From NCBI RefSeq assembly GCF_003385895.1, contig NZ_QRDQ01000009.1:248001-312000 (forward strand): DNA of 64,000 bases. Direction: 5' to 3'. Below are positions 53,854 to 62,941 of the stretch, piece by piece. The position numbers and the translations under genes are program-made. The notes below the pieces were generated by a model, which made no database searches, was not told the origin of the DNA, and saw only the letters and a list, made by a program, of their open reading frames with translations. Within the stretch, counting starts at the first letter, position 1; each line of letters begins with the position of its first letter. The DNA is from Flavobacterium cutihirudinis (lineage in GTDB: Bacteria; Bacteroidota; Bacteroidia; Flavobacteriales; Flavobacteriaceae).

Positions 53854-56847
53854 ATGAAATCATTACGCATTAGTGCTCTTTTCTTACTTCTTTTGCAAAT
53901 ACTTCCGATACAATCTTGTATTGCAAAAAGCAACCACCTTTTTATCGATAAAGACGGCATTCAGACCATAAAATCAAAAACACTTAGCATCTCTGTAGAT
54001 TCTTCTTTTCCGAGGATAATCCAATACAATTGGACTGCAAACGAAAGTGTTTTTTACGGTCAGGAAGATAAAATATCACAAGTAAAAATTAATGGGAAGC
54101 TTTATACTCCTGAAACTACGTTTTCGTTGATAAAAAATGAGGCTCATTACACATTAGACATTCCGGAAATCAAAGTCACGGTAAAAATTCAGATCAAAGT
54201 TGTTGACAATATTGTTGAATTTAATGTGACCCAAATTGCAGAAAAAGGAGATTTTAAGGTAAGCACTTTCGAAATACCTAACCACAACTTGCTTTCGGTA
54301 AGAAGTACTCAAAAAGGAGCATCTTTCGCTGGGGCAAAAATGTTTACAAACGTTAAAGGCAGCGGCGATGTATTTGAACCGCTTACAGCAACAGTAAAAA
54401 AAGACAGTATTGCAAAAGGCTATCTTTATGGGATCTTAAACAATGACCAACTTGCGGCAAGCATCTGGAGCAATTCGACTGGGGAAAAAAATGACGATGA
54501 CAGGGTTTTAAAGCAAACTACTAAAAAAGAGGATTATAGCAGAATTGCAATTTGGAATGGCTCTTGGATTTATCGTGCAAAGGGCATGAAAACTCCTGAT
54601 CCGCTTCCGGTTGTTAAAGTTGTCATTACCAATGATATAAACAATGACAAAAAAGTAGACTGGCAAGATGGCGCTATTGCTTTTAGAAGCATCATGAACA
54701 ATCCTTTAGGCAGCGAAAAAATCCCTAATTTGGTCGTACAGCGTATTCCAATGAACTTTGCGAGTCAGGCAACCAATCCGTTTACAAAGACTTTAGACGA
54801 AACCAAAAGAATTTTCCTAAACACAGATGGTTTGGGCCAATATGTTATTCTAAAAGGATACGGATCTGAAGGACATGATTCTAAACATCCCGATTATGGT
54901 GATATTGGAAAAAGACAAGGTGGCGCCAAAGACATGGAAATGCTTTGCAAACAAGCGATTAAATATAATGCTTTGATGGGCGTACACATTAATGGTACCG
55001 AATCTTATCCTGAAGCTACGGCCTTTGATGACTCTTTGGTTAACAAAACAAAAAAAGGATGGGATTGGCTAGATCCTTCCTATTATATCAACAAACGTTA
55101 TGATGGTACTTCGAACAACAGAATGCTAAGACTTAAATCGCTAAAGGATCAAGTCCCTTCTCTTGGATTCATTTATTGTGATGTTTGGTATGACAAAGGT
55201 AGTTGGGATAGTAAAAAACTGGGACGTGAAATTCATTCATTGGGCTTAATGCTAACTACTGAATTTCCTAATGATCACGAATATGACGCTGTTTGGAACC
55301 ACTGGGCAGTTGATTACGATTATGGCGGAAAAGATATTAAAGGATTTAATAGTCAAATTGTTCGATTTATTCGCAATCATCAAAAAGATACCTGGATTGG
55401 AAGACACCCATTACTTGGCGGAGCAGAAATGAAAGATTTTGAAGGATGGCAAGGTAGAAATAATTTCGACGATTGTATTAAAATGACCTTCGCTACAGAT
55501 CTTCCAACAAAATACCTACAACATTTCCCTATTCTAAACTGGGAAGAAAGCGGTATTACTTTGGACAAAAATGTAACCGTAAAAATGGTTTCGGATAAAA
55601 GAATTATTACTAAAGATGGTAGAACAGTTTTAAATGGTGACACTTATCTTTTGCCATGGAATCCGTTGACGGAAGAAAAACTGTATCATTGGAATGCATC
55701 AGGCGGAACAACAACTTGGGAATTGCCTGAAAGCTGGAAAAAATTAAAAACGATTGTACTATATAAACTTTCTGATCAAGGAAGAGAATTTGTACAAGAA
55801 TTGGAAGTAAAAAATGGTCAAATTGAACTTAATGCAGAACCAAATATTCCCTACGTTTTGTACAAAACCAAAACTGCATCTCAACCAGCAATGGTTTGGG
55901 GAGAAGGAACTTTTATAAAAGATCCTGGTTTCAATAGCGGTAATTTGAAAAACTGGACTGTTGAAGGTTCTGGATTTTCTGTAGTTCGAAATAAAATTGG
56001 TCAATATGAACTTGAAATGAACGGAACAGGAGCAGCAACAGTAAGTCAAACACTTTCTGGATTATCGGCTGGAACTTATTATGCTTCTGTATATGTTGCT
56101 ACTTCTGGTAACAGAAGAGCTTATTTGGGAATAAAAGACTTTGGTGGACAAGAAGTTAGTACTTACGCGACTAATTCTTTATGGAAAAATTACATTGCTG
56201 CCGATTCGAAACACGATACGAACTTACAACGTATGTATGTTTATTTTAAAGTACCACAAGGTCAGACTACTGCAAAACTATTTTTACATGCCGATGCAGG
56301 TACTGAAACAGTTGTATTTGACGATATTCGTGTAGTGCCAATTAAACAGGAATCAAAACCATTGGATATCTTTTTTACTGAAAATTTCGAAAATATTCCA
56401 GATGGTATATATCCATTTATTAAAGGGCCTGCGGGAGGTGTAAACGATCCAAGAATCCATTTATCAGAAATACATGCACCTTATACTCAAAAAGGCTGGA
56501 ATGGTAAATTAATTGATGATGTACTAAATGGAAATTGGTCTGTAAAAGCGCACAGCGAGGAAGTTGGTTTATTGTTTCAAACAATTCCGCAAACTGTTCG
56601 TTTCAAACCGGGTAAAACGTATACAGTGACTTTTAAATATCAATCATCTGGTGCTGATTATGCTTTGGTTAACGGAGACGGAATAAAAAACAATCTGTCA
56701 ATTGTTATAGATGAAGCAACAACGACAAAAACGCTTTCTTTCAGTTTCATTGCTTCCGAAAATGGAAATTCATGGTTTGGAATTGAGAAAATTAATGATA
56801 AAGAATCCGATTTCGTTTTAGACGATTTGGTGATTATTGAGAAGTAA
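53854..56847 (+). CDS. GH101-like endo-alpha-N-acetylgalactosaminidase with C-terminal carbohydrate-binding modules
   Basis: A 997-residue exported protein; signal to about residue 22, with Cys 22 (PIQSC) as a weak lipobox. An N-terminal beta-supersandwich (about 30-290) precedes a barrel with FLNTDGLGQYVILKGYGSEGHDSKHPDYG, the probable nucleophile D443 in GFIYCDVWYDKGSW, the probable acid/base E470 in LMLTTEFPND, and HWAVDYDYGGKDIKGFNSQIVRFIRNHQ. This order and these motifs are those of GH101, which releases Gal-beta-1,3-GalNAc from Ser/Thr O-glycans. Two C-terminal jelly rolls (about 690-840 with NLKNWTVEGSGF, and about 845-997) are likely carbohydrate-binding. It is a single-gene unit behind two operators, ending in a palindromic terminator. 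The assignment to GH101 rather than a close relative is not certain. Confidence 0.8.
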   Translation: MKSLRISALFLLLLQILPIQSCIAKSNHLFIDKDGIQTIKSKTLSISVDSSFPRIIQYNWTANESVFYGQEDKISQVKINGKLYTPETTFSLIKNEAHYTLDIPEIKVTVKIQIKVVDNIVEFNVTQIAEKGDFKVSTFEIPNHNLLSVRSTQKGASFAGAKMFTNVKGSGDVFEPLTATVKKDSIAKGYLYGILNNDQLAASIWSNSTGEKNDDDRVLKQTTKKEDYSRIAIWNGSWIYRAKGMKTPDPLPVVKVVITNDINNDKKVDWQDGAIAFRSIMNNPLGSEKIPNLVVQRIPMNFASQATNPFTKTLDETKRIFLNTDGLGQYVILKGYGSEGHDSKHPDYGDIGKRQGGAKDMEMLCKQAIKYNALMGVHINGTESYPEATAFDDSLVNKTKKGWDWLDPSYYINKRYDGTSNNRMLRLKSLKDQVPSLGFIYCDVWYDKGSWDSKKLGREIHSLGLMLTTEFPNDHEYDAVWNHWAVDYDYGGKDIKGFNSQIVRFIRNHQKDTWIGRHPLLGGAEMKDFEGWQGRNNFDDCIKMTFATDLPTKYLQHFPILNWEESGITLDKNVTVKMVSDKRIITKDGRTVLNGDTYLLPWNPLTEEKLYHWNASGGTTTWELPESWKKLKTIVLYKLSDQGREFVQELEVKNGQIELNAEPNIPYVLYKTKTASQPAMVWGEGTFIKDPGFNSGNLKNWTVEGSGFSVVRNKIGQYELEMNGTGAATVSQTLSGLSAGTYYASVYVATSGNRRAYLGIKDFGGQEVSTYATNSLWKNYIAADSKHDTNLQRMYVYFKVPQGQTTAKLFLHADAGTETVVFDDIRVVPIKQESKPLDIFFTENFENIPDGIYPFIKGPAGGVNDPRIHLSEIHAPYTQKGWNGKLIDDVLNGNWSVKAHSEEVGLLFQTIPQTVRFKPGKTYTVTFKYQSSGADYALVNGDGIKNNLSIVIDEATTTKTLSFSFIASENGNSWFGIEKINDKESDFVLDDLVIIEK

Positions 56848-56858
56848 TAAAAAAACAA

Positions 56859-56888
56859 AAAAGAGACGATCTGCAGATCGTCTCTTTT
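56859..56888. terminator. Perfect palindromic terminator after GH101 gene
   Basis: Thirty-base perfect palindrome (AAAAGAGACGATCTG and its complement) with T-rich and A-rich flanks, 12 bp after the stop. Confidence 0.9.
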
Positions 56889-56940
56889 GTTTTTACTTCA
56901 TTAGTTATATTCTATTTTGAAATTACTTTTTCATCCAATG

Positions 56941-57330
56941 TCATGTTCCACAAAAAGTTATTAGTAATCCTTCTCCAATTGAATCGGGGTTTACATAGTC
57001 CATTTCTACAAGAAGTTCATTTTGACTAAAACTTTCCAGGACTTTTCCATCCTTATTGTAAGTTGTCGATTTAATTATTCCCATTTTTTTTGACCTGCAA
57101 TCAAATTTCCATAGAGAAACACTATAACCATCTACGCTTTTCTGTTCTCTTGATGTTTTGCTTGAGTAGTATTTGATTTTATCAGAAACTACTTTTATCC
57201 AAGCAGTTTCATTTGTATTCGATTTATAGTAATAACTACCAGCATCTGGTAATTCAAATAATAATTTCCAATCTTGTGAATATGCAAAAGAAAAGGCAAA
57301 AAATGTAATTAAGAGAAATAGTTTTTTCAT
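56941..57330 (-). CDS. Small secreted protein, surface-adhesin-E-like
   Basis: ATG 57330 is chosen (129 residues), since MKKLFLLITFFAFSFAYSQ is a clear signal peptide; the frame upstream adds 13 unlikely residues. The mature part begins WKLLFELPDAGSYYYKSNTN and contains paired tyrosines, a WIKVVSDKIKYYSSK strand, SLWKFDCRSKKMGI and a terminal GLLITFCGT. Two Cys placed this way, and a W...YY start, recall the Adhesin_E (surface-adhesin protein E) fold, a small beta domain of unknown function in many Bacteroidetes. The assignment is tentative. No link to the neighbouring glycosidases is evident. Confidence 0.65.
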   Translation of the reverse strand: MKKLFLLITFFAFSFAYSQDWKLLFELPDAGSYYYKSNTNETAWIKVVSDKIKYYSSKTSREQKSVDGYSVSLWKFDCRSKKMGIIKSTTYNKDGKVLESFSQNELLVEMDYVNPDSIGEGLLITFCGT

Positions 57331-57515
57331 AATCCTATAATTTAAGTTGATGAATATTCCTGCTAACATTCTGTGGCAGTATACATAGTTGAAACTAGCG
57401 CACAGATTAATTTTCTGTTAAAGATAATTTATTCTGTGAAGAAAAACGACAATGTGAATTAACAAAGAACCGTTTCACAAAACCAGAAACTAGGCCTAAA
57501 AGAATTTATGAAACA

Positions 57516-58322
57516 TCAATCCGCACCGCCATCAACACTATCAAAGGTTTCCCTTTCCTTAGGTCGGATACTGTATTTGACCGAAACCATTGGTCCATAG
57601 TAAACATCAAATTGAGTTCCGTTTGTACGCAGTTGCATCTGACCAATTACACCGGCTAAGAAATGAATATTGGGAGTAATCCCAGCCGTATAATAAACTG
57701 ATAATCTGAAAATATCAAAACGTTCTTCGGCATAATCTTTATTGGCAAACTTGAGCATCAATTCTGTATAATAACCAATATTTGGCGCCAGAAATATTGG
57801 TTTTTCTTTCGTTTGACGTAGATAATGGTTCACTCCAAATCTTGCTCTTATTCGGGGAATTACCTGTTGCTGCCCCGTTCTGTCGTCAAAAAATTTGGTT
57901 TCAAAACGAACCTGTTCAAAAAGTGAGCCTTTAGGCATTTCCTGCGTATAAGTTCCCATAACAATTAGTCTGTTTTCGAGTGTTTCATAATTGCCCATTT
58001 CTTCTACAGCATATTTCTGATTGTGTGCATATCCAAGCCACAATTTCATATTCTTTAAACCTGAATACACAATCCAGGGACGTACCACAACACGCTGCGT
58101 ATATTCAAACGGATTGACAGTATTGTAAGCTCCTTGGGTAACCAATTGAAAATCGACCTGACCGCTTAAATGCCATTTATCATAAATTGGAAAAGCGATA
58201 TCACCTTCTGTAATAGATGCAGGAATGAAACCCATAGTATAAGGTGCATCAAGTTGCCCATAAACTACTGATTTGCAAACAATAAAAAGCAATATCGTAA
58301 TCGCCATCTTAAATTTTCTCAT
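57516..58322 (-). CDS. DUF2490-family outer-membrane beta-barrel protein
   Basis: ATG 58322 is preferred over the GTG one codon earlier (268 residues). Signal peptide to about residue 22 (VVYGQ). The rest alternates short amphipathic strands with charged turns (KWHLSGQVDFQLVTQG, RVVVRPWIVYSGLKNMKLWLGYAHNQ, FEQVRFETKFFDDRTG, RIRARFGVNHYL), the pattern of a 10-12-stranded outer-membrane barrel, and matches the DUF2490 family in length and in the WLGYAHNQ segment. Function unknown. It has its own gap on both sides and no operon partners. Confidence 0.8.
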   Translation of the reverse strand: MRKFKMAITILLFIVCKSVVYGQLDAPYTMGFIPASITEGDIAFPIYDKWHLSGQVDFQLVTQGAYNTVNPFEYTQRVVVRPWIVYSGLKNMKLWLGYAHNQKYAVEEMGNYETLENRLIVMGTYTQEMPKGSLFEQVRFETKFFDDRTGQQQVIPRIRARFGVNHYLRQTKEKPIFLAPNIGYYTELMLKFANKDYAEERFDIFRLSVYYTAGITPNIHFLAGVIGQMQLRTNGTQFDVYYGPMVSVKYSIRPKERETFDSVDGGAD

Positions 58323-58710
58323 CACTTTTCCTAATTAAAGTCGAGTATGTAATTTCACTTCATTGTCAAGAGAATATAATCTTTATTAAGGATTCAGTAG
58401 GGCCGATTATCATCTTTCTTTGACACAGCAAATTACAATTTATAGAAAAACCATTTTTTTAAAACAGGTTGCAAATTCTAATTTGCAACATCTTAATTAG
58501 GTTTTCTATAACTTGCTTTCTGTAATTTGAGAACAGTTTTTCAAATAGTTATAGTCATACAAAAATCAAAATAAAAAAGGCAATTATGGTAAACTAATTA
58601 ATCTTCTTTATAATCACTAATAGCTGATTATACAAAATCCGAAATATATTATGTAACAAGGCGAGCTCAAAAAAAACTAAATTTGAAATGTTTAACTAAA
58701 ACATACAATC
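58323..58710. other. Divergent intergenic region with a nested inverted repeat
   Basis: No gene is present. A nested inverted repeat spans 58441-58510: outer arms TATAGAAAAACC and GGTTTTCTATA, inner arms GTTGCAAAT/ATTTGCAAC at 58468-58489. It could fold into a cruciform or an RNA hairpin and may be a degenerate mobile-element remnant. Confidence 0.6.
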
Positions 58711-59208
58711 ATGAAATATTTTATACTATCCTTCTTATCGATTTTCATTTTTTCCTGTCAGCAAAAAGAAAATAAGAATGTTATTGTTGAGTCTTCGGAT
58801 ACTATTCAAAAAGAGAAATTTAAAGACGAAAACAAGCAAATATCTGAAACTCCTGAAGAAGAGAACAAACAAATTGGAGACACTATTTTCATGAATTCTA
58901 AGAATAAAAAAGACCTTTTCATCGCTGAAGGTTCTTTAGATTCTTTACATCCAAGAATATATGTGAAATTTAAAATCGAAGATTTAGGCAAATTAAAAGG
59001 GAATATTGTTCCAACTACAGGAAAAGGAAACATCCGTTTTAACCAAATTATATTTCCCGATAAATCCTCAGATGGTCCGTTTGGAATGGATTTAACTATT
59101 CCACTCAAACAAAAAGGAAATTATGTTCTCGTAATTGGACATTCGCAAATGGCAGACAATCCCTATTATGGTAAATTTAAAGTTGAGCTTGAAAATAAAG
59201 GAAACTAA
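58711..59208 (+). CDS. Hypothetical lipoprotein
   Basis: A 165-residue lipoprotein: MKYFILSFLSIFIFSC with Cys 16 as the lipidation site. A polar, Glu/Lys-rich linker (17-60) with two similar units (DENKQISETPEE and EENKQIGDTIFM) leads to a C-terminal beta-rich domain (about 65-160: SLHPRIYVKFKIE, NIRFNQIIFPD, GNYVLVIGHSQMADNPYYGKFKVELE) that resembles a small PPC-like or jelly-roll sandwich. I do not recognise the family. It is a single gene converging on the GH2 gene, with their shared terminator between. Confidence 0.65.
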   Translation: MKYFILSFLSIFIFSCQQKENKNVIVESSDTIQKEKFKDENKQISETPEEENKQIGDTIFMNSKNKKDLFIAEGSLDSLHPRIYVKFKIEDLGKLKGNIVPTTGKGNIRFNQIIFPDKSSDGPFGMDLTIPLKQKGNYVLVIGHSQMADNPYYGKFKVELENKGN

Positions 59209-59256
59209 AAAAAAACCGAAATAAACGTTTTTTACAATCAAAAAATAAGAACAAAA

Positions 59257-59283
59257 AAACCGCACCTTTATAAAGTGCGGTTT
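59257..59283 (-). terminator. Terminator of the GH2-GH53 genes
   Basis: Nine-base arms AAACCGCAC and the complement with a TTTATAAA centre. On the minus strand a run of seven T follows, 58 bp after the GH2 stop. It may also serve the convergent lipoprotein gene. Confidence 0.85.
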
Positions 59284-59340
59284 ACGGTACTCCTACCGAT
59301 TTGTAATCAAAAACTAACTTAAATAATCTGTAATAAATCT

Positions 59341-61779
59341 TTAAAGTTCTGACTTCAGATTTATTTTACCTTTCTGAAGTCCTTTTCCAGTTACTTCCAA
59401 TTGAATTGCTCCCGGAGTTTTGATTGCTTTAACCAAAACCACAAGCTTACCACTGAAAAGCTTCATTTTATTGTCGTGAAATATCTCCAATGACGTAGCA
59501 TCTCCGTTACATGCAGCTCTGTAAGTTGCAGCACCGGTTACTTTAAATTGTAATTCATTTACTGCTGTAGGACATGGAATTCCGTTTTTATCTACTACCG
59601 AAACCGTTACAAAAGAAATATCCTCTCCATCTGCTTTGATCGTTTCGCGATCTGCTTCCAGAACGATTTTATAAGCTTCTCCGGCAGTTTTAATCTCGCT
59701 TTCAGCCGCTATTTTTCCATCAGAATCAAATGCAACTACTTTTACAGTTCCTGGTTCGTATTTCACATCATTCCACATTAAACGGTAACGATTTTGCGGA
59801 CTTGAATTATTCTTTTTCTGAACGCCCATGCTTTTTCCATTTACAAAAAGTTCGGCGCTATCGTAATTCGTGTAAACGAAAACAGGAGTAATTTCGCCTT
59901 CTCTTCCTTTCCAGTTCCAATGTGGGAGAATATGAAGTGTTTTATCCTTCGTATTCCATCTGCTTCTGTAAAGATAAAAGCGATCTTTAGGAAGTCCAGC
60001 TAAATCGGAAATTCCGAAATAAGAACTTCTTGATGGCCATTTTTCATCATAAGGTGTTGGTTCTCCTAAATAGTCAAAACCTGTCCAGACAAATTCGCCA
60101 ATAACCCAAGGTTTGTCATCCTGAAGCACAAAATCTTCATCCGGAACATTTGACCAACTACAAGCTTCAAGATCATAAGAAGAACTTTGAAAATCATTGT
60201 ATTCTTTATTCTTTGCCTGTACAACAGGAAACTTATAAATTCCTCTTGAACTCACTGTTGAAGCCGTTTCTGAACCTAATATAAATCCTTGTGGAAATGT
60301 TTTATACGCTTCTTCGTAAAGGTGAACTCTATAATTTAATCCCGGAATATCGAGCAAAGCTCCAAAGCCAGATTCCATAGTTGCTTTTACCTGATCCATA
60401 CCAACAGTCACGGGTCTTGTAGGATCTTCACGGTGAAAAATATCCTGCAGCCATCTGGCACGTTTTACCCCTTCAGCTCCCCATTGATCCGGAACCTCAT
60501 TACCTGAACTCCACATTACAATACAAGGGTGATTTCTTGTGGCTCTTACTAAATTTACAATATCTTTTTCTGCATATTGTTCAAAAAAGCGATGATATCC
60601 GTTTTCTACTTTTGGCTTTGCCCATTCGTCAAAACTTTCAGCCAAAAACATAAATCCCATTTCGTCAGCCAGTTCAAGTTGTTCAAAAGAAGGCATATTA
60701 TGAGAACTTCTAATCGCGTTACATCCCAAATCTTTTAGAATTGTCAACTGTCTGCGAAGTGCCGCTTTGTTGATCGCCGCACCAAGAGGCCCTAAATCAT
60801 GATGAAGACAAACGCCTTTAAATTTCGTTATTTTACCATTAAGGCTAAATCCTTTATTAGGCTCGTATTTAATAAATCGGATACCAAATTTTATGTTTTG
60901 TTCGTCTTTTAAAGTTCCGTCAACGGAATACAATTTGGTTACAGCCGTATATAAATAAGGGGTTTCAGGGCTCCATAAATTAGGTTTGGCGACTTCAATT
61001 GTCTGATGGAATTTTCCATCTTTCATATCTGTAGCCTTTTGCGTTGCCACAACTTTATTATTAGCATCTTTTATCTCCGTTACCATTGATAAATTACTGC
61101 CAAGAACCTCAGCTTTAATGTCTACAACAGCATTGTCTGCTTTCATTTCCGGAGTTGTAATAAAAGTGCCCCATTGTGCAAAACTTTCGTCTTCTTTAAT
61201 AACAATACTCACTTTTCTATAAAGACCTGCTCCGGGATACCATCTTGAAGAAAATGGCAAATTAGTCAGTTTTACTGCCAATAGATTTTCTGAACCCGCT
61301 TTAAGCTCATTGGTAATATCGATAGAAAAATAACTATATCCGTAACCCCATTCCCCTATCTTTTTTCCATTCAAATAAACTTGAGGTTCGCTCATTGCAC
61401 CCTCACAAATAAGAAGTGCTTTTTTTCCTTTTTTGAATCCCGGAATAGAAAATGTATTACGATACCAGCCTGTTCCAATATGCGGAAGTGATCCCGTACG
61501 ACCCGTTTTTTCAGTAGCAACTTTTTCTCCGTTTTGTTCAATTGCCGAAACCTGTTTGTCCCATTCTTTATCAAAAGGTCCATAAATCGCCCAATCGTGT
61601 GGCACACTAACTTTTTCCCATTTTGAAGTATTATAATCCACAGAAAAAGCATCTCCTTTTACTTCTTTAGAAAAACGCCAGTTCTCTTTTAAAACAACAG
61701 TATTCGATTGTGCCATCATTTTTCCAGACGAAAAAAAGAATAGGAATAAGAATAATACGGACTTAAAAATTAATTTCAT
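59341..61779 (-). CDS. GH2 beta-galactosidase (galactan locus)
   Basis: An 812-residue protein with a Sec signal (about 1-24, GKMMAQ). Order: sugar-binding jelly roll (about 28-195), Ig-like (about 198-300), TIM barrel (about 305-600) with KGVCLHHDLGPLG (321-333), acid/base E428 in MWSSGNEVPDQWG and probable nucleophile E504 in LGSETAS, the aromatic GEFVWTGFDYLGEPTPY platform, and C-terminal Ig-like domains (DUF4982-type). GNEVPDQWG and GEPTPY are characteristic of Bacteroidetes GH2 beta-galactosidases. It should degrade the galacto-oligosaccharides released by the two GH53 enzymes encoded upstream. The 127-bp gap to the GH53 gene is taken up by an inverted-repeat element. Confidence 0.92.
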   Translation of the reverse strand: MKLIFKSVLFLFLFFFSSGKMMAQSNTVVLKENWRFSKEVKGDAFSVDYNTSKWEKVSVPHDWAIYGPFDKEWDKQVSAIEQNGEKVATEKTGRTGSLPHIGTGWYRNTFSIPGFKKGKKALLICEGAMSEPQVYLNGKKIGEWGYGYSYFSIDITNELKAGSENLLAVKLTNLPFSSRWYPGAGLYRKVSIVIKEDESFAQWGTFITTPEMKADNAVVDIKAEVLGSNLSMVTEIKDANNKVVATQKATDMKDGKFHQTIEVAKPNLWSPETPYLYTAVTKLYSVDGTLKDEQNIKFGIRFIKYEPNKGFSLNGKITKFKGVCLHHDLGPLGAAINKAALRRQLTILKDLGCNAIRSSHNMPSFEQLELADEMGFMFLAESFDEWAKPKVENGYHRFFEQYAEKDIVNLVRATRNHPCIVMWSSGNEVPDQWGAEGVKRARWLQDIFHREDPTRPVTVGMDQVKATMESGFGALLDIPGLNYRVHLYEEAYKTFPQGFILGSETASTVSSRGIYKFPVVQAKNKEYNDFQSSSYDLEACSWSNVPDEDFVLQDDKPWVIGEFVWTGFDYLGEPTPYDEKWPSRSSYFGISDLAGLPKDRFYLYRSRWNTKDKTLHILPHWNWKGREGEITPVFVYTNYDSAELFVNGKSMGVQKKNNSSPQNRYRLMWNDVKYEPGTVKVVAFDSDGKIAAESEIKTAGEAYKIVLEADRETIKADGEDISFVTVSVVDKNGIPCPTAVNELQFKVTGAATYRAACNGDATSLEIFHDNKMKLFSGKLVVLVKAIKTPGAIQLEVTGKGLQKGKINLKSEL

Positions 61780-61792
61780 TTTCGTTTTATTT

Positions 61793-61898
61793 TTTCACCA
61801 TTAAGGCATTAAGTTAATTAAGCTTGGTGTTTGTTTTTGGCATTAAAAATCAAGTTAATTAAGCTTGACTTAATTAACTTAATGGCTTAATGGTAAAA
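61793..61898. repeat. 106-bp element with 30-bp inverted ends
   Basis: Arms 61793-61822 and 61869-61898 match in 28 of 30 bases (ACCATTAAG.CATTAAGTTAATTAAG), and a further AAGTTAATTAAGCTT copy lies in the middle. No coding capacity. It fills the gap between the GH2 and GH53 genes. Confidence 0.8.
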
Positions 61899-61906
61899 TT
61901 TAGTAT

Positions 61907-62938
61907 TTAATTTTTGAAGGCATCCAATGCCGGTGATGGTTTTCCGTCAGAAAGCCAAGCATTTAGCTGATAACCGCTCCAGCTTTTTTCGCCTTGTGGT
62001 TCCCAATAAATAACGCCTAAACCTTTATTATTAGGCACGCTTTGTACCGCTTTTATAGTGGCTTCAAGCATTTCTTTGGTGTTTTGTACTTGTTCGAAAT
62101 CTCCTCCAACTTCAACAACCATAACTTCTTTATTGTAGCGCGAAGCCATATCTTTTAGATTATTTTCTAAATCTAAAATGGTGCTTTGATAATCGGTTTT
62201 AATCCAATACGGATAATAGGACAATCCAATTACGTCATATTTTACCTTGTTCTCAGTTGCTTTATCAAAAAACCATCTGAATTTTTCACTTTTATTTCCT
62301 TCATCCAAATGAACAATTACTTTCATTTTTGGATCGACAGCTTTTGTAGCTTCATAGCCTTTATTAAGCAATCGTGCCAACTGACTGAAATTGTCTGTGC
62401 TGCCTTCCGGCCAAAGCATACCACCTGGAATTTCATTTCCAACCTGAACCCATTCCGGAGTTACTCCTGCTTTTTTCAGCATTTTCAAAACATCATATGT
62501 ATGCTGATACACATCGGTCAACAATTCAGGGAAAGAATGTTTTGCCCATGCAGCAGGCTTATTTTGTTTGCCGGGATCTGCCCACGAATCGCTGTAATGA
62601 AAATCGATCATAATACGCATTCCCATTTTTTGTGCGCGAACCGCCATCACAACCGTTTCTTCCGGGCTGCAGTGCCCGCTGGCTTTATCATCATTTGGAT
62701 TTACCCAAACACGTAATCTGATTGTATTAATTCCGCGGTCTTTTAATAATTGCAGACAGTCTTTTTGAGAACCGTCTGCATCATAAAATTTATAGCCAGT
62801 TGCTTCCATTTGAGGCAACCAACCTATATCTGCTCCTTTTGAAAATGAGTTTTTTTCACTGATCATTTTTGATTTACATGAAGTAAAAAAAACGGCAGTT
62901 AGCATCAAAATGGAAGCAATTTTAAGAGATTTTTTCAT
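61907..62938 (-). CDS. GH53 endo-beta-1,4-galactanase, lipoprotein
   Basis: A 343-residue lipoprotein (lipobox FFTSC, Cys 21). The (beta/alpha)8 barrel carries GADIGWLPQMEATG (35-48), INTIRLRVWVNP (70-81), DFHYSDSWADPGKQ (112-125), acid/base E169 in VQVGNEIPGGMLWPEG and nucleophile E276 in MVVEVGG. It cleaves beta-1,4-galactan internally, as in the side chains of pectic rhamnogalacturonan I. Lipidation suggests display on the cell surface, where it would produce oligosaccharides for a SusC/SusD pair that should lie beyond the window. Only 3 bp separate it from the next GH53 gene upstream. Confidence 0.93.
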   Translation of the reverse strand: MKKSLKIASILMLTAVFFTSCKSKMISEKNSFSKGADIGWLPQMEATGYKFYDADGSQKDCLQLLKDRGINTIRLRVWVNPNDDKASGHCSPEETVVMAVRAQKMGMRIMIDFHYSDSWADPGKQNKPAAWAKHSFPELLTDVYQHTYDVLKMLKKAGVTPEWVQVGNEIPGGMLWPEGSTDNFSQLARLLNKGYEATKAVDPKMKVIVHLDEGNKSEKFRWFFDKATENKVKYDVIGLSYYPYWIKTDYQSTILDLENNLKDMASRYNKEVMVVEVGGDFEQVQNTKEMLEATIKAVQSVPNNKGLGVIYWEPQGEKSWSGYQLNAWLSDGKPSPALDAFKN

Positions 62939-62941
62939 GTT

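Noticed and set aside
62186..62716. 176-codon plus-strand open frame
   Set aside because: Fully antisense to the GH53 gene, which has intact catalytic motifs; composition is typical of a shadow frame (many Phe, His, Ile).
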